A stretch of 64,000 nt of DNA, taken from NCBI RefSeq assembly GCF_047601025.1, contig NZ_JASGJZ010000001.1, forward strand, positions 3,534,001 through 3,598,000, given 5' to 3'. The position numbers and the translations under genes are program-made. The stretch comes from Pseudorhodoferax sp047601025. GTDB taxonomy: Bacteria > Pseudomonadota > Gammaproteobacteria > Burkholderiales > Burkholderiaceae_C. Shown in pieces: positions 8,385 through 17,299 of this stretch (position 1 is its first letter; each line of letters opens with the position of its first letter). The notes under the pieces were generated by a model that did not search any database, was not told where the DNA came from, and saw only the letters and a list, made by a program, of their open reading frames with translations.

Positions 8385-9548
8385 ATGACGACACCACACA
8401 TCATCGGCTGGGGCCATACGCCCTTTGGCAAGCTCGACAGGATAGACATCGAGCAACTGATCCGGGATGCGGCGAATCCGGCGCTGGAAAGTGCAGGACT
8501 CGAAGCCCGGGACATCGACGGCGTGTTCGTCGGCACCTTCAACGCGGGCTTCGTGCCGCAGGACTTCAGCGCTTCGCTGGTCTCCGTGGCCATGCCCGAG
8601 TTCCGGGATACGCCTGCGGTGCGGCTGGAAAACGCATGCGCTACCGGTTCCGCTGCGGTCTGGGCTGCGCTCGATGCCGTGGAAAGCGGACGCTGCCAGC
8701 GCGCGCTCGTCATCGGCTTCGAGAAGATGAACACGCTACCTTCGGCGCAGGTCGGCGAAGTACTGCTGAAGTGTTCCTATGTGCGGGAAGATGGCGACAC
8801 CCCCATGGGCTTCGCAGGGGTGTTCGGCCGCATTGCGGGCGAGTACTTCGACCGATTCGGAGACCAGTCCGATGCGCTCGCCGCCATCGCCGCCAAGAAC
8901 CACCGCAACGGCGTGGACAACCCCTATGCCCACATGCGCCGAGATCTGGGTTTCGAGTTCTGCCGCACGGCCTCTGACAGGAACCCAGTGGTTGCCGGTC
9001 CGCTCAAGCGGTCCGATTGTTCCCTGGTGTCCGACGGCGCGGCGGCCCTGGTGATTTCCAAGGAGCGGGGCGGCTCCAACCGTCCCGCCATCCGCTGGCG
9101 CTCGCGCACGCAGGTCAATGACTTCCTGCAACTCGGCAAGCGGGATGTCACCCGCTTCGAGGGCGCCGCCAAGGCATGGGAGCGGGGGCTGAAGAGCGCG
9201 GGCATCGGCTTGGGCGATCTGCAGTTCGTCGAGACCCACGACTGCTTCACCATGGCTGAACTGCTCCAGTACGAAGCGATGGGCCTCGCGGAACATGGCC
9301 AGGGTGCGCGCGTCATCCTGGAGGGCATTTCCACGCGGGACGGCAAGCTGCCCGTCAACCGCTCGGGGGGGCTGAAGTCGCGCGGCCACCCCATCGGGGC
9401 CACGGGTGTTTCGCAGCATGTCATGGCCGCCATGCAGCTTGCCGGGCAGGCCGATGCCATGCAGGTCCCCGGTGCCCGCCTGGGTGCTGTCTTCAACATG
9501 GGTGGGGCCGCCGTGACCAACTATCTCAGCGTGCTGGAGGCCGCGTAA
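8385..9548 (+). CDS. Thiolase-family protein (SCP2/acetyl-CoA acetyltransferase-like)
   Basis: 387-residue condensing/cleaving enzyme. The active-site nucleophile is Cys85 in LENACATGSA, and the second catalytic region is GGLKSRGHPIGATG near the C-terminus. A third His lies in VETHDCFTMAE, typical of SCP2-type thiolases rather than FadA or PhaA. Such enzymes often need a DUF35 OB-fold/zinc-ribbon partner; none is encoded nearby. ATG 8385 follows GGAGG. It is the first gene of the operon with acyl-CoA synthetase two bases downstream. Likely cleaves a beta-keto acyl-CoA in the pathway; the substrate is unknown. Confidence 0.87.
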   Translation: MTTPHIIGWGHTPFGKLDRIDIEQLIRDAANPALESAGLEARDIDGVFVGTFNAGFVPQDFSASLVSVAMPEFRDTPAVRLENACATGSAAVWAALDAVESGRCQRALVIGFEKMNTLPSAQVGEVLLKCSYVREDGDTPMGFAGVFGRIAGEYFDRFGDQSDALAAIAAKNHRNGVDNPYAHMRRDLGFEFCRTASDRNPVVAGPLKRSDCSLVSDGAAALVISKERGGSNRPAIRWRSRTQVNDFLQLGKRDVTRFEGAAKAWERGLKSAGIGLGDLQFVETHDCFTMAELLQYEAMGLAEHGQGARVILEGISTRDGKLPVNRSGGLKSRGHPIGATGVSQHVMAAMQLAGQADAMQVPGARLGAVFNMGGAAVTNYLSVLEAA

Positions 9549-9550
9549 TC

Positions 9551-11146
9551 ATGAATGCCGCACAAGCCATGAACCTGGGGCAATTGCTGGCCCAGACCGC
9601 ACGCCTGTTCCCCGACCATGCGGGGCTGATCCAGGGAGAGCGCCAGTGGACCTGGCGCGAGATCGACCAGCGCGTCGACGCCATGGCGGCGGCGCTGCGC
9701 GCCCTGGGCCTGCGTCCGGGTGACCGCATCCTGGTCCAGTCGCGCAACAACCTCCAGCTCTTCGAGAGTTGCTGGATCGCGTTCCGGCTCGGTTGCGTGT
9801 GGGTGCCGACCAATTTCCGGCTGACACCGCTCGAGATCGCCTATCTGGGCGCGTCCAGTGGCGCCAAGGCGATGCTCTACGAGCGCGATTTCGCCGAGCA
9901 TGCCGACGCGGTGCGTGCAGCCTCGCCTGCGCTGGAACACATTGTCTGCATCGACCAGCCCCGCGATGGCGAGCTGGCCTATGAGGAGCTGGTGCGGGCC
10001 CATCTCGGTGAGCAGCCGCAGCCGGCGCAGGTCGGGGCCGACGATCCGCTCTGGTTCTTCTACACCTCGGGCACGACCGGCAAGCCCAAGGCGGCAGTGC
10101 TGACGCACGGCCAGATGAACTTCGTCGTCACCAATCACCTGGCCGACCTGATTCCCGGAACGACCGAGCGTGACCGCTCCATCGCCGTCGCGCCGCTGTC
10201 GCACGGCGCGGGCATCCATGCGCTGCTGAATGTGGCCAGGGGCGCCGCGACCGTCCTGCCGCCAGGGGAGAAGCTCGACCCGGAATCGTTCTGGCAGCTG
10301 GTGGAGCAGCACCGCGTCAGCAACCTGTTCACCGTGCCGACCATCGTCAAGATGCTGGTGGAGCATCCCTCGGTAGACCGCTACGACCACAGCTCGCTGC
10401 GCTACATGATCTACGCGGGCGCGCCGATGTACCGCGCCGATCAGAAGCTGGCACTCCAGAAGCTGGGCAGGGTGCTGGTCCAGTACTTCGGCCTGGGCGA
10501 GGTTACTGGCTGCATCACGGTGCTCCCGCCGCACATGCACTCGGCCGACGATGACGATCCCCAGGCACCGGTGGGAACCTGCGGCTACCCGCGCACGGGC
10601 ATGGAAGTGGCTGTGCTGGGTGAGGATCTGGCCCCCCTGCCTGTCGGGGAAATCGGTGAAATCTGCTGCCGAGGCCCCGCCGTTCTCGCCGAGTACCACG
10701 ACAACCCCGAAGCCACGGCCAAGGCGCTGCGCGGCGGCTGGTTCCACACGGGCGACCTGGGCCGCATGGATGCGCGCGGGCTGCTCTACATCACGGGCCG
10801 GGAATCCGACATGTACATCTCCGGCGGATCGAACGTGTACCCGCGCGAGGTGGAGGAGGTGCTGCTCACCCATCCCGGCGTTGCCGAAGTCGCGGTGCTG
10901 GGCGTGCCCGACGAGAAATGGGGTGAGATCGGCGTCGCCGTGATCGTGCGCCGTGCGGACCACCCGGCCCTGGACGAAGCCGGCGTGCTGGCGCACCTCG
11001 AAGGCCGGTGCGCGAAGTACCGGTGGCCGCGCCAGGTGTTCTTCTGGGACAGCCTGCCCAAGTCCGGCTATGGAAAGGTGACAAAGAAGGACGTGCGCCG
11101 GCTGCTGGAAGAGACCGGGGCCATCGCACAACCGACGCGGGGCTGA
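9551..11146 (+). CDS. AMP-forming acyl-CoA synthetase/ligase
   Basis: 531-residue member of the adenylate-forming (ANL) family, converting a carboxylic acid, ATP and CoA to acyl-CoA. The phosphate-binding loop YTSGTTGKPKAAV lies near residue 178; the core motif GWFHTGDLGRMD, hinge region GRESDMYISGGSNVYPREVE and catalytic-lysine motif KSGYGKVTKKD follow in normal order, so it looks intact. It resembles medium-chain or aromatic-acid ligases, but specificity cannot be read from sequence alone. It starts two bases after the thiolase stop. In the operon it would activate the acid imported by the TRAP system. Confidence 0.9.
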   Translation: MNAAQAMNLGQLLAQTARLFPDHAGLIQGERQWTWREIDQRVDAMAAALRALGLRPGDRILVQSRNNLQLFESCWIAFRLGCVWVPTNFRLTPLEIAYLGASSGAKAMLYERDFAEHADAVRAASPALEHIVCIDQPRDGELAYEELVRAHLGEQPQPAQVGADDPLWFFYTSGTTGKPKAAVLTHGQMNFVVTNHLADLIPGTTERDRSIAVAPLSHGAGIHALLNVARGAATVLPPGEKLDPESFWQLVEQHRVSNLFTVPTIVKMLVEHPSVDRYDHSSLRYMIYAGAPMYRADQKLALQKLGRVLVQYFGLGEVTGCITVLPPHMHSADDDDPQAPVGTCGYPRTGMEVAVLGEDLAPLPVGEIGEICCRGPAVLAEYHDNPEATAKALRGGWFHTGDLGRMDARGLLYITGRESDMYISGGSNVYPREVEEVLLTHPGVAEVAVLGVPDEKWGEIGVAVIVRRADHPALDEAGVLAHLEGRCAKYRWPRQVFFWDSLPKSGYGKVTKKDVRRLLEETGAIAQPTRG

Positions 11147-11157
11147 GGAGACGCGCC

Positions 11158-11715
11158 ATGAACACCACGCCATCTTCTCCCTACCCCCGGGCACGCACCC
11201 TCGTGCATCCCGGACCGTTCAACCCGGTACGCATCCAGAGCCGGCATGCCACGCATGCCCAGCACTTCCGGCTGCAGATCCAGCCCGGCGCGAGCCTGTT
11301 CGACGCGCTGGTGCAGCCGCTCAGCGAGCGCGGCATCCACAGCGCATCGACCACGATCCTCGGAGGACTTTTCAGCAGCATGCAGTTCTGCATGGCGCCG
11401 CCCGATCCGCTGGGCCAGGCCATCATCCGGTACACCAGCCCCGTGGACACAGGCCGCACCTACATGGTGTTCGGCAACGCCACCGTCGGAAAAAACCAGG
11501 ACGGCCAGCCCATCGTGCATTGCCATGCCGCGATCCGAACCGAAAGCGGCGCGGTCAAGGGCGGCCACATCATCACGCAGGCCGCCATTGCCGCCGAGCC
11601 CCTCTCGGTGCTCGTGACCTCGCTCGACGGTTTCGAGCTGCGGGTCGCCTACGACCCTGAAACCAACATCCCCTTGATCCAACCCCTGGATTCCACCTCC
11701 GGAGAAGCTCCATGA
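11158..11715 (+). CDS. PPC/DUF296-domain protein with intact His site
   Basis: 185-residue protein with the PPC (DUF296) fold, related in structure to the acetolactate decarboxylase superfamily. Residues IVHCHAAIRTESGAVKGGHI carry His121, His123 and His137, the HxH...GGH pattern I associate with a metal site in bacterial PPC proteins. The N-terminal 30 residues are extra. ATG 11158 lies behind GAGGAG, 11 bp after the ligase. The stop overlaps the next gene's start (ATGA). The PPC name comes from plant DNA-binding proteins, but the position inside a catabolic operon suggests an enzymatic role here. Function unknown. Confidence 0.75.
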   Translation: MNTTPSSPYPRARTLVHPGPFNPVRIQSRHATHAQHFRLQIQPGASLFDALVQPLSERGIHSASTTILGGLFSSMQFCMAPPDPLGQAIIRYTSPVDTGRTYMVFGNATVGKNQDGQPIVHCHAAIRTESGAVKGGHIITQAAIAAEPLSVLVTSLDGFELRVAYDPETNIPLIQPLDSTSGEAP

Positions 11716-12119
11716 ACTCATCCGCCATTGTCGAAAGCGGGGCCATGGGCCGCGTGGCCTACGCGCGCATCGCCCCCAACGAGGACCTGCTGCACGGCGT
11801 CGAGAAGCTCTGCCTTGCGGAAGGCTTCAAGAACGCGTTCGTGCGCGGCGCGCTGGGCAGCCTCATCGACGGCTGCCTGCTCAAGAGCGACGGCTCGTAT
11901 CTGCAGATCAAGGGGCCGGCGGTCGAAATCGTCAGCCTGGCCGGCGAGGTCCGCACGCTGGCCGACGGCTCCATCCGGTCCTCGCTGTCCGGTGTGGTGG
12001 CCGATCCGGACGGGCAGGTCTATGGCGGGCCCTTCGTCGCCGGCCTGAACCCCATCTGCATGACCTTCGAGGTCACGCTGGAAGAGTGGCTCCCGGACGA
12101 ACCGGGCCAGCCTGCCTGA
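11712..12119 (+). CDS. Second PPC/DUF296-domain protein, His site lost
   Basis: 135-residue PPC domain, translationally coupled to the preceding paralogue by an ATGA overlap. Recognisable blocks are APNEDLLHGVEKLC, FVRGALGSLIDG, VEIVSLAGEV and YGGPFVAGLNPICMTFEVTLE. Aligning GGPF with GGHI of the upstream protein puts Ser91, Ser93 and Pro107 where the partner has three His. PPC proteins are usually trimers, so the pair could form a hetero-oligomer with one metal-binding and one non-metal subunit; that is inference. Biochemical role unknown. Confidence 0.75.
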   Translation: MNSSAIVESGAMGRVAYARIAPNEDLLHGVEKLCLAEGFKNAFVRGALGSLIDGCLLKSDGSYLQIKGPAVEIVSLAGEVRTLADGSIRSSLSGVVADPDGQVYGGPFVAGLNPICMTFEVTLEEWLPDEPGQPA

Positions 12120-12147
12120 CACCCATTGCCTTGTAGTCCATCGAATC

Positions 12148-12972
12148 ATGAATCAACCGCAAAACACCCCCCGGATCGCACTCGTCACCGGTGCGGCCAG
12201 CGGCATCGGCCGCGCCATCGCGGAGCGCCTCGCCATCGACGCACATGCCGTCGTCTGCATCGTGGACCGCGATGCACAGGGCGCCAGGGACGCGGCCGAG
12301 CACATTGCCGGCCAGGGCGGCAGCGCCCATCCGTTCTGCGCCGACATGGCCGACGCCCAGGCCATCCAGGCCATGCTGGGCGAGGTCAGAAACCAGGTCG
12401 GAGCGCCCGACATGGTCGTCAACTGTGCCGGCGTGGCGCCTACCGCCCCAGTGCTGGAACATTCCATGTCCCAGTGGCAATCCACGCTGGACATCAACGT
12501 GACCGCGCCCTTTCTCATCGTCCAGCAATGCCTGGCCGACATGAAGCGCAAGGGCTGGGGCCGGATCGTGAACATCGCCTCGATCAGCGGCGTGCGCGCA
12601 GGCAGCGGCAGGTTGGCCTATGGCACGTCCAAGGCCGCGTTGATTGCGCTGACCCGCCAGTTCGCGGTCGAGGCCGCCGAATGGGGCGTCACGGTCAATG
12701 CCGTGGCGCCAGGGCCTGTCGAAACGCCATTGATCAAAAAAATGGCCGGTGGCGACTCCACCTCCACCTACGCGAACCTGGTACCGATGAACCGCTTCGG
12801 CACCCCCGACGAGATCGCCCATGCCGTGCTTTTCCTGCTGTCGGAGCAGGCGAGCTACATCACCGGCGAGACGCTGGCCGTCGATGGTGGCTTCCTGGCC
12901 AGCGGCCTGTTCGTGCGCAATCTGTTCGAAGGCGCGCCGCGTGCATCTGGTGCGGCCACCGACTCACATTAA
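12148..12972 (+). CDS. SDR-family NAD(P)-dependent oxidoreductase
   Basis: 274-residue classical short-chain dehydrogenase. The cofactor loop TGAASGIG lies at about residue 15, NCAGVA near 92, the catalytic Ser in NIASISGVRAG and the Tyr/Lys pair in YGTSKAA. PGPVETPL and VDGGF complete the fold. Asp40 in IVDRD at the end of the second strand favours NAD over NADP. It is closely related to the SDR at 16511, which brackets the TRAP genes on the other side. Likely oxidises a hydroxyacyl or alcohol intermediate. The 28-bp gap behind the PPC gene fits one operon. Confidence 0.88.
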   Translation: MNQPQNTPRIALVTGAASGIGRAIAERLAIDAHAVVCIVDRDAQGARDAAEHIAGQGGSAHPFCADMADAQAIQAMLGEVRNQVGAPDMVVNCAGVAPTAPVLEHSMSQWQSTLDINVTAPFLIVQQCLADMKRKGWGRIVNIASISGVRAGSGRLAYGTSKAALIALTRQFAVEAAEWGVTVNAVAPGPVETPLIKKMAGGDSTSTYANLVPMNRFGTPDEIAHAVLFLLSEQASYITGETLAVDGGFLASGLFVRNLFEGAPRASGAATDSH

Positions 12973-13001
12973 TCCCCCCCACCACCCAAAGGAGACAAGC
13001 C

Positions 13002-14015
13002 ATGACCTTCACCCGCCGCAACCTGCTGGCCACCACGATGGCTGCACCGCTGGCCCTTTCCATGCCCATCGCCCGTGCCCAAAAGCGCGCGGAGTTCAAG
13101 CTGAAGTTCGCCAACAACCTGCCGGACACCCACCCGATGAACGTCCGGGCCAAGGAGATGTCGGCCGCCATCGCCGCGGAGACCCAGGGCCGCGTCGATC
13201 TGCAGGTGTTCCCGAACAACCAGCTCGGTTCCGACACGGACATGCTGAGCCAGGTGCGCTCGGGGGGGGTCGAGTTCTTCACGCTGTCCGGGCTGATCCT
13301 GTCGACGCTGGTGCCGGCGGCGGCGATCAGCGGCATCGGGTTCGCGTTCCATGACTACGACACCGTCTGGAAGGCACTGGACGGCGACCTGGGCGCATTC
13401 GTGCGCCGGGAGATCGCCAAGGCCAACCTCGTCGCCATGGAGAAGATCTGGGACAACGGCTTCCGCCAGATCACGTCCTCCAACAAGCCGATCCAGTCCC
13501 CCGACGACCTCAAGGGCTTCAAGATCCGCGTTCCGGTCTCGCCCCTGTGGACGTCCATGTTCAAGGCCTTCGGCGCGGCGCCGGCGTCGATCAACTTCGG
13601 CGAGGTGTACAGCGCCCTGCAGACCAAGGTGGTCGACGGGCAGGAGAACCCGCTCTCGCTGGTGGCGACCGCCAAGCTCAACGAGGTGCAGAAGTACTGC
13701 TCGCTGACCAACCATATGTGGGACGGCTTCTGGTTCCTCGCCAACAAGCGTGCCTGGGAGCGCTTGCCGGAAGACATCCGTGCGATCGTCGCCAAGCACA
13801 TCAATCAGGCCGGCATGAAGGAGCGTGGCGATATCGAGGCGCTGAATGCCACGGTGCAGAAGGACCTGAGCGGCAAGGGCATGGTGTTTGCGCAAACCAA
13901 CCCCGATGCCTTCCGGGCCAAGCTCCGCGATGCCGGCTTCTATACCGAGTGGAAAAACAAGTTCGGTGCCGAAGCCTGGGCCACCCTGGAGCGCTACACG
14001 GGGAAGCTGGCATGA
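13002..14015 (+). CDS. dctP: TRAP transporter substrate-binding protein (DctP family)
   Basis: 337-residue periplasmic binding protein for a carboxylate substrate. The N-terminus has Arg-Arg before a hydrophobic stretch (RRNLLATTMAAPLALSM, then PIARAQ), possibly a Tat or Sec signal. The mature part shows the family blocks FKLKFANNLPDTHPMN, FPNNQLGSD and KIRVPVSPLW. The conserved substrate-carboxylate Arg is probably in the KIRVP segment. GGAG precedes ATG 13002. The stop overlaps the permease start (ATGA), so the two are coupled. The ligand is unknown, presumably the organic acid activated by the adjacent ligase. Confidence 0.92.
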   Translation: MTFTRRNLLATTMAAPLALSMPIARAQKRAEFKLKFANNLPDTHPMNVRAKEMSAAIAAETQGRVDLQVFPNNQLGSDTDMLSQVRSGGVEFFTLSGLILSTLVPAAAISGIGFAFHDYDTVWKALDGDLGAFVRREIAKANLVAMEKIWDNGFRQITSSNKPIQSPDDLKGFKIRVPVSPLWTSMFKAFGAAPASINFGEVYSALQTKVVDGQENPLSLVATAKLNEVQKYCSLTNHMWDGFWFLANKRAWERLPEDIRAIVAKHINQAGMKERGDIEALNATVQKDLSGKGMVFAQTNPDAFRAKLRDAGFYTEWKNKFGAEAWATLERYTGKLA

Positions 14016-15898
14016 ATCCCGCCGTCCACCAACTCGAGCCCGGCGGGGGGGCCGGACACCCTGGCGTCGTGGCCCGGCCTTGGGTCACGCGGTCGGATCA
14101 GGTGCTTGGCTCCGCTGTCGAGGCACTGGCCGCAGTGCTGGTGTCCGCGGAAATCGCAGTGCTGCTGGCCGGGGTGATTGCGCGCTTCGCGTTGCATGCA
14201 CCCTTGGTCTGGTCCGATGAGCTGGCCTCCATCCTGTTCGTCTGGCTGGCCATGCTGGGCGCTGCCGTCGCGCTGCGGCGCGGCGAGCACATGCGGATGA
14301 CGGCCCTGGTCGGCAGGCTGAGTCCCACGGGCATGGCCATGCTCGAGGCCATTGCAACCGTCGCTTCCCTGGCCTTTCTCGCCATGGTCGTCTGGCCTGC
14401 ATATGAATATGCGGCCGAGGAAGTGGCCATCACCACGCCGGCTCTGAGCATCTCCAACGCCTGGCGTGCTGCGGCCCTTCCGGTGGGCGTAGCTCTGATG
14501 GCGGTGCTGGCACTGCTGCGCCTGCTCGGCCAGGCATCGCTGGCGCAGGCTGCGCTGGCGGTTGCCATCATCGCCGGCATCGTGGCGGCGTTCTGGGGTG
14601 CCGGGCCGGTGTTCGAGGATCTGGGCAGGCTCAATCTGCTGATTTTCTTTGTCGGCATCGGGGCGGGGAGTGTCTTCGCGGGCATACCAATTGCCTTCGC
14701 CTTCGGGTTGGGCGCGTTCGGCTACCTGGCGCTGGCGACTTCCACACCGCTGCTGGTGCTGGTCGGCCGCATGGACGAAGGCATGTCGCATCTGATCCTG
14801 CTGTCGGTGCCCCTATTCGTCTTCCTGGGCTTGCTCATCGAGATGACGGGCATGGCCCGGGCCATGGTGGCCTTCCTCGCCAGCCTGCTCGGACGGGTCA
14901 AGGGCGGGCTGTCCTATGTGCTGATCGGTGCGATGTACCTGGTTTCCGGCATCTCCGGGTCGAAGGCGGCCGATATGGCGGCCATTGCACCGGCGCTGTT
15001 TCCGGAGATGCAAAAGCGAGGCGCCAAGGAGGGGGAACTGGTGGCGCTGCTGTCCGCCACAGGCGCGCAGACGGAAACCGTACCTCCGAGCCTGGTGCTC
15101 ATCACGATTGGCTCCGTCACCGGCGTTTCCATCGCGGCGCTGTTCACCGGCGGCCTGCTGCCTGCGCTGGTGCTGGGTGCCGTGCTGTGCGTGGTGGTCT
15201 GGTTTCGCTACCGCCACGAAGACCTGAGCAGTGTGGTGCGCATTCCAGCCAAGGAGATCGCGCGGCTGGCCTTGGTTGCGCTGCCGGCACTGGCCTTGCC
15301 TTTCATCATCCGGGCCGCGGTTGTCGAAGGGGTGGCCACGGCTACCGAAGTCTCCACGCTGGGCATCGCCTACGCCGTCATCGTCGGCTTGCTGGTCTAT
15401 CGGGAGTTCGACTGGAAGCGCGTGGTGCCTATGCTGGTGGCCACTGCATCGCTGTCGGGCGCCATCTTGCTGATCATCGGCACGGCCACCGCCATGGCAT
15501 GGGGACTCACGCAGTCGGGCTTCTCGCGCCTGCTTGCGGAAATGATGACGGGGCTGTCCGGCGGCGTGCCCATGTTTCTCGCCGTGTCCATCGTGGCCTT
15601 CGTGTTCCTGGGCTCCGTGCTGGAGGGCATCCCCGCCGTGGTGCTTTTCGGACCGCTGCTGTTCCCGATCGCGAGGCAGATGGGCGTGCATGAAGTGCAC
15701 TACGCGATGGTTGTCGTCCTGTCCATGGGCTTGGGGCTGTTCGCTCCGCCGCTGGGCGTCGGCTACTACGCCGCATGTGCGATCGGGCGCGTCCATCCGG
15801 ACAAGGGTATTCGCCCCATTGGCGGGTATCTGCTGGCGCTGCTGATCGGCATCATCCTGGTCGCGGCCTTCCCGTGGATCTCCATCGGCTTTCTCTGA
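14012..15898 (+). CDS. TRAP transporter fused small and large permease (DctQ-DctM)
   Basis: 628-residue inner-membrane protein. Residues 1 to about 190 form the small DctQ-like subunit (four helices, motif VWSDELASILFVWLAMLGAA). The remainder, from LNLLIFFVGIGAG onward, is the large DctM subunit that carries the Na+-driven transport path, with the usual GISGSKAADMAAIAP and PPSLVLITIGSVTG motifs. Fused QM proteins are known in this family. It overlaps the binding-protein stop by four bases. The system imports the acid acted on by the surrounding enzymes. The 21-bp gap to the next gene suggests continued operon transcription. Confidence 0.92.
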   Translation: MNPAVHQLEPGGGAGHPGVVARPWVTRSDQVLGSAVEALAAVLVSAEIAVLLAGVIARFALHAPLVWSDELASILFVWLAMLGAAVALRRGEHMRMTALVGRLSPTGMAMLEAIATVASLAFLAMVVWPAYEYAAEEVAITTPALSISNAWRAAALPVGVALMAVLALLRLLGQASLAQAALAVAIIAGIVAAFWGAGPVFEDLGRLNLLIFFVGIGAGSVFAGIPIAFAFGLGAFGYLALATSTPLLVLVGRMDEGMSHLILLSVPLFVFLGLLIEMTGMARAMVAFLASLLGRVKGGLSYVLIGAMYLVSGISGSKAADMAAIAPALFPEMQKRGAKEGELVALLSATGAQTETVPPSLVLITIGSVTGVSIAALFTGGLLPALVLGAVLCVVVWFRYRHEDLSSVVRIPAKEIARLALVALPALALPFIIRAAVVEGVATATEVSTLGIAYAVIVGLLVYREFDWKRVVPMLVATASLSGAILLIIGTATAMAWGLTQSGFSRLLAEMMTGLSGGVPMFLAVSIVAFVFLGSVLEGIPAVVLFGPLLFPIARQMGVHEVHYAMVVVLSMGLGLFAPPLGVGYYAACAIGRVHPDKGIRPIGGYLLALLIGIILVAAFPWISIGFL

Positions 15899-15919
15899 CA
15901 TTCCAAGGGATGACTCATC

Positions 15920-16444
15920 ATGGCTGTCTATCGACTCAATGACCTCGAACCACACCTGGGCGCAGGCGCCTATGTAGCGGAAGACGCTACCGTCATCGGC
16001 GCCGTCACCATCGGCACCGGCGGCAGCGTATGGCCGCAAAGCGTGCTGCGTGCCGACAATGAGCCCATCACCATCGGCGAAGCTAGCAACATCCAGGACG
16101 GCGCCGTTCTGCACACCGATCCCGGCTTTCCGCTGAGGATCGGCAATCAGGTGTCCGTGGGGCACCAGGCCATGCTGCACGGCTGCAGCATCGGCGACGG
16201 CTCGCTCATCGGCATACAGGCCGTTGTGCTCAACGGCGCTGTCATCGGGCGCAACTGCCTCGTGGCGGCCGGCGCGGTGGTGCTGGGCGGCAAGGAGTTT
16301 CCCGACAATTCCCTGATCGTGGGCGCGCCCGCAAAGTTGGCGCGCCAACTGAGCGACGCGGAAGTGGCCGGCCTGCGGGGGAACGCCGCGGACTACGCCC
16401 AACGGGCCGCGTACTACCAAAGCGCACTGCAGCGCCTGGCTTGA
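15920..16444 (+). CDS. Gamma-carbonic-anhydrase-like hexapeptide protein (YrdA/PaaY type)
   Basis: 174-residue left-handed beta-helix protein built from hexapeptide repeats. His65 (VLHTD), His82 (VGHQ) and His87 (MLHGC) match the three zinc ligands of the gamma-carbonic anhydrase fold, so a metal site is probably present. PaaY of phenylacetate degradation, a thioesterase, belongs to the same group. In this acyl-CoA operon a housekeeping thioesterase role freeing stalled CoA esters is at least as likely as carbonic anhydrase activity. A short Shine-Dalgarno-like AAGGGATGA precedes the start. Confidence 0.85.
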   Translation: MAVYRLNDLEPHLGAGAYVAEDATVIGAVTIGTGGSVWPQSVLRADNEPITIGEASNIQDGAVLHTDPGFPLRIGNQVSVGHQAMLHGCSIGDGSLIGIQAVVLNGAVIGRNCLVAAGAVVLGGKEFPDNSLIVGAPAKLARQLSDAEVAGLRGNAADYAQRAAYYQSALQRLA

Positions 16445-16510
16445 CCCCCATCCCCATGTCTGGATCGCTTGATCCGGCATGGGCTATGGGCTTCGTCTTC
16501 AGAGGAAGAA

Positions 16511-17299
16511 ATGTCTGAATCCATGGGAAAACCGGTGGCCGTGGTCACCGGCGGCGCACAAGGCATCGGTCTTGCCATCGGGCAATGGTTTCTGCGCAAC
16601 AACTATCGAGTGGCGCTGCTTGATCGAGACACTGCTGCTCTGGAGGAGGCCGCATCTGCCATGGGCCCCAATGCCGATGTGCTGCTGCTGGATCGCGATG
16701 TCTCGCGGCCGGAGGATGTGGAGAGGGCCGCATCCGCGGTTCGCTCCACGTGGGGAAACGTAGCGGCCCTGGTCAACAACGCCGGCGTTGCCATCTTCAA
16801 GCCTGTGCAGCAGACCAGCTTTGCCGACTGGCGCGAGGTGATGGCCACCAACCTGGATGGTGCGTTCCTGTGCTGCCAGGCGTTCTCCGCCCTGATGCCG
16901 TCTTCGCGCGGCGGCGCCATCGTCAATATCGCGTCGATCTCCGGACTGCGCGCTAGCACGCTGCGTGTCGCGTATGGCACCAGCAAGGCGGCGTTGATCC
17001 ACCTGACCCGGCAACTGGCCGTGGAGCTGGGGATTCTCGGCATCCGGGTGAACACGGTCTGCCCCGGACCGGTGGAAACGGAGATGGCCAAGCTGGTGCA
17101 CAGTGCCGCCATTCGCTCGGACTACTACGATGCCATCCCGCTGGGCCGCTACGGCGGCGCCGATGAGATCGCTGATGCCGTCGGTTTTCTATGCAGCCCG
17201 CAGGCCAGCTATGTCAATGGCCAATTCCTGTCGGTCGATGGGGGGTTCGACGCCACTGGTGTGGGACTTCCCACATTGCGCCGAATGCAGGTGGCCTGA
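16511..17299 (+). CDS. SDR-family oxidoreductase, paralogue of the SDR at 12148
   Basis: 262-residue short-chain dehydrogenase: cofactor loop TGGAQGIG at about residue 14, NNAGVA near 90, catalytic Ser in NIASISGLRAS, YGTSKAA with Tyr and Lys, PGPVETEM and VDGGF. Asp in LLDRD after the second strand suggests NAD. The central block is nearly the same as in the SDR at 12148, so the two are paralogues that may handle successive or stereo-different hydroxyls. ATG 16511 follows AGGAAG; an upstream in-frame start gives an atypical extension. It is the last clear gene of the catabolic cluster. Confidence 0.88.
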   Translation: MSESMGKPVAVVTGGAQGIGLAIGQWFLRNNYRVALLDRDTAALEEAASAMGPNADVLLLDRDVSRPEDVERAASAVRSTWGNVAALVNNAGVAIFKPVQQTSFADWREVMATNLDGAFLCCQAFSALMPSSRGGAIVNIASISGLRASTLRVAYGTSKAALIHLTRQLAVELGILGIRVNTVCPGPVETEMAKLVHSAAIRSDYYDAIPLGRYGGADEIADAVGFLCSPQASYVNGQFLSVDGGFDATGVGLPTLRRMQVA

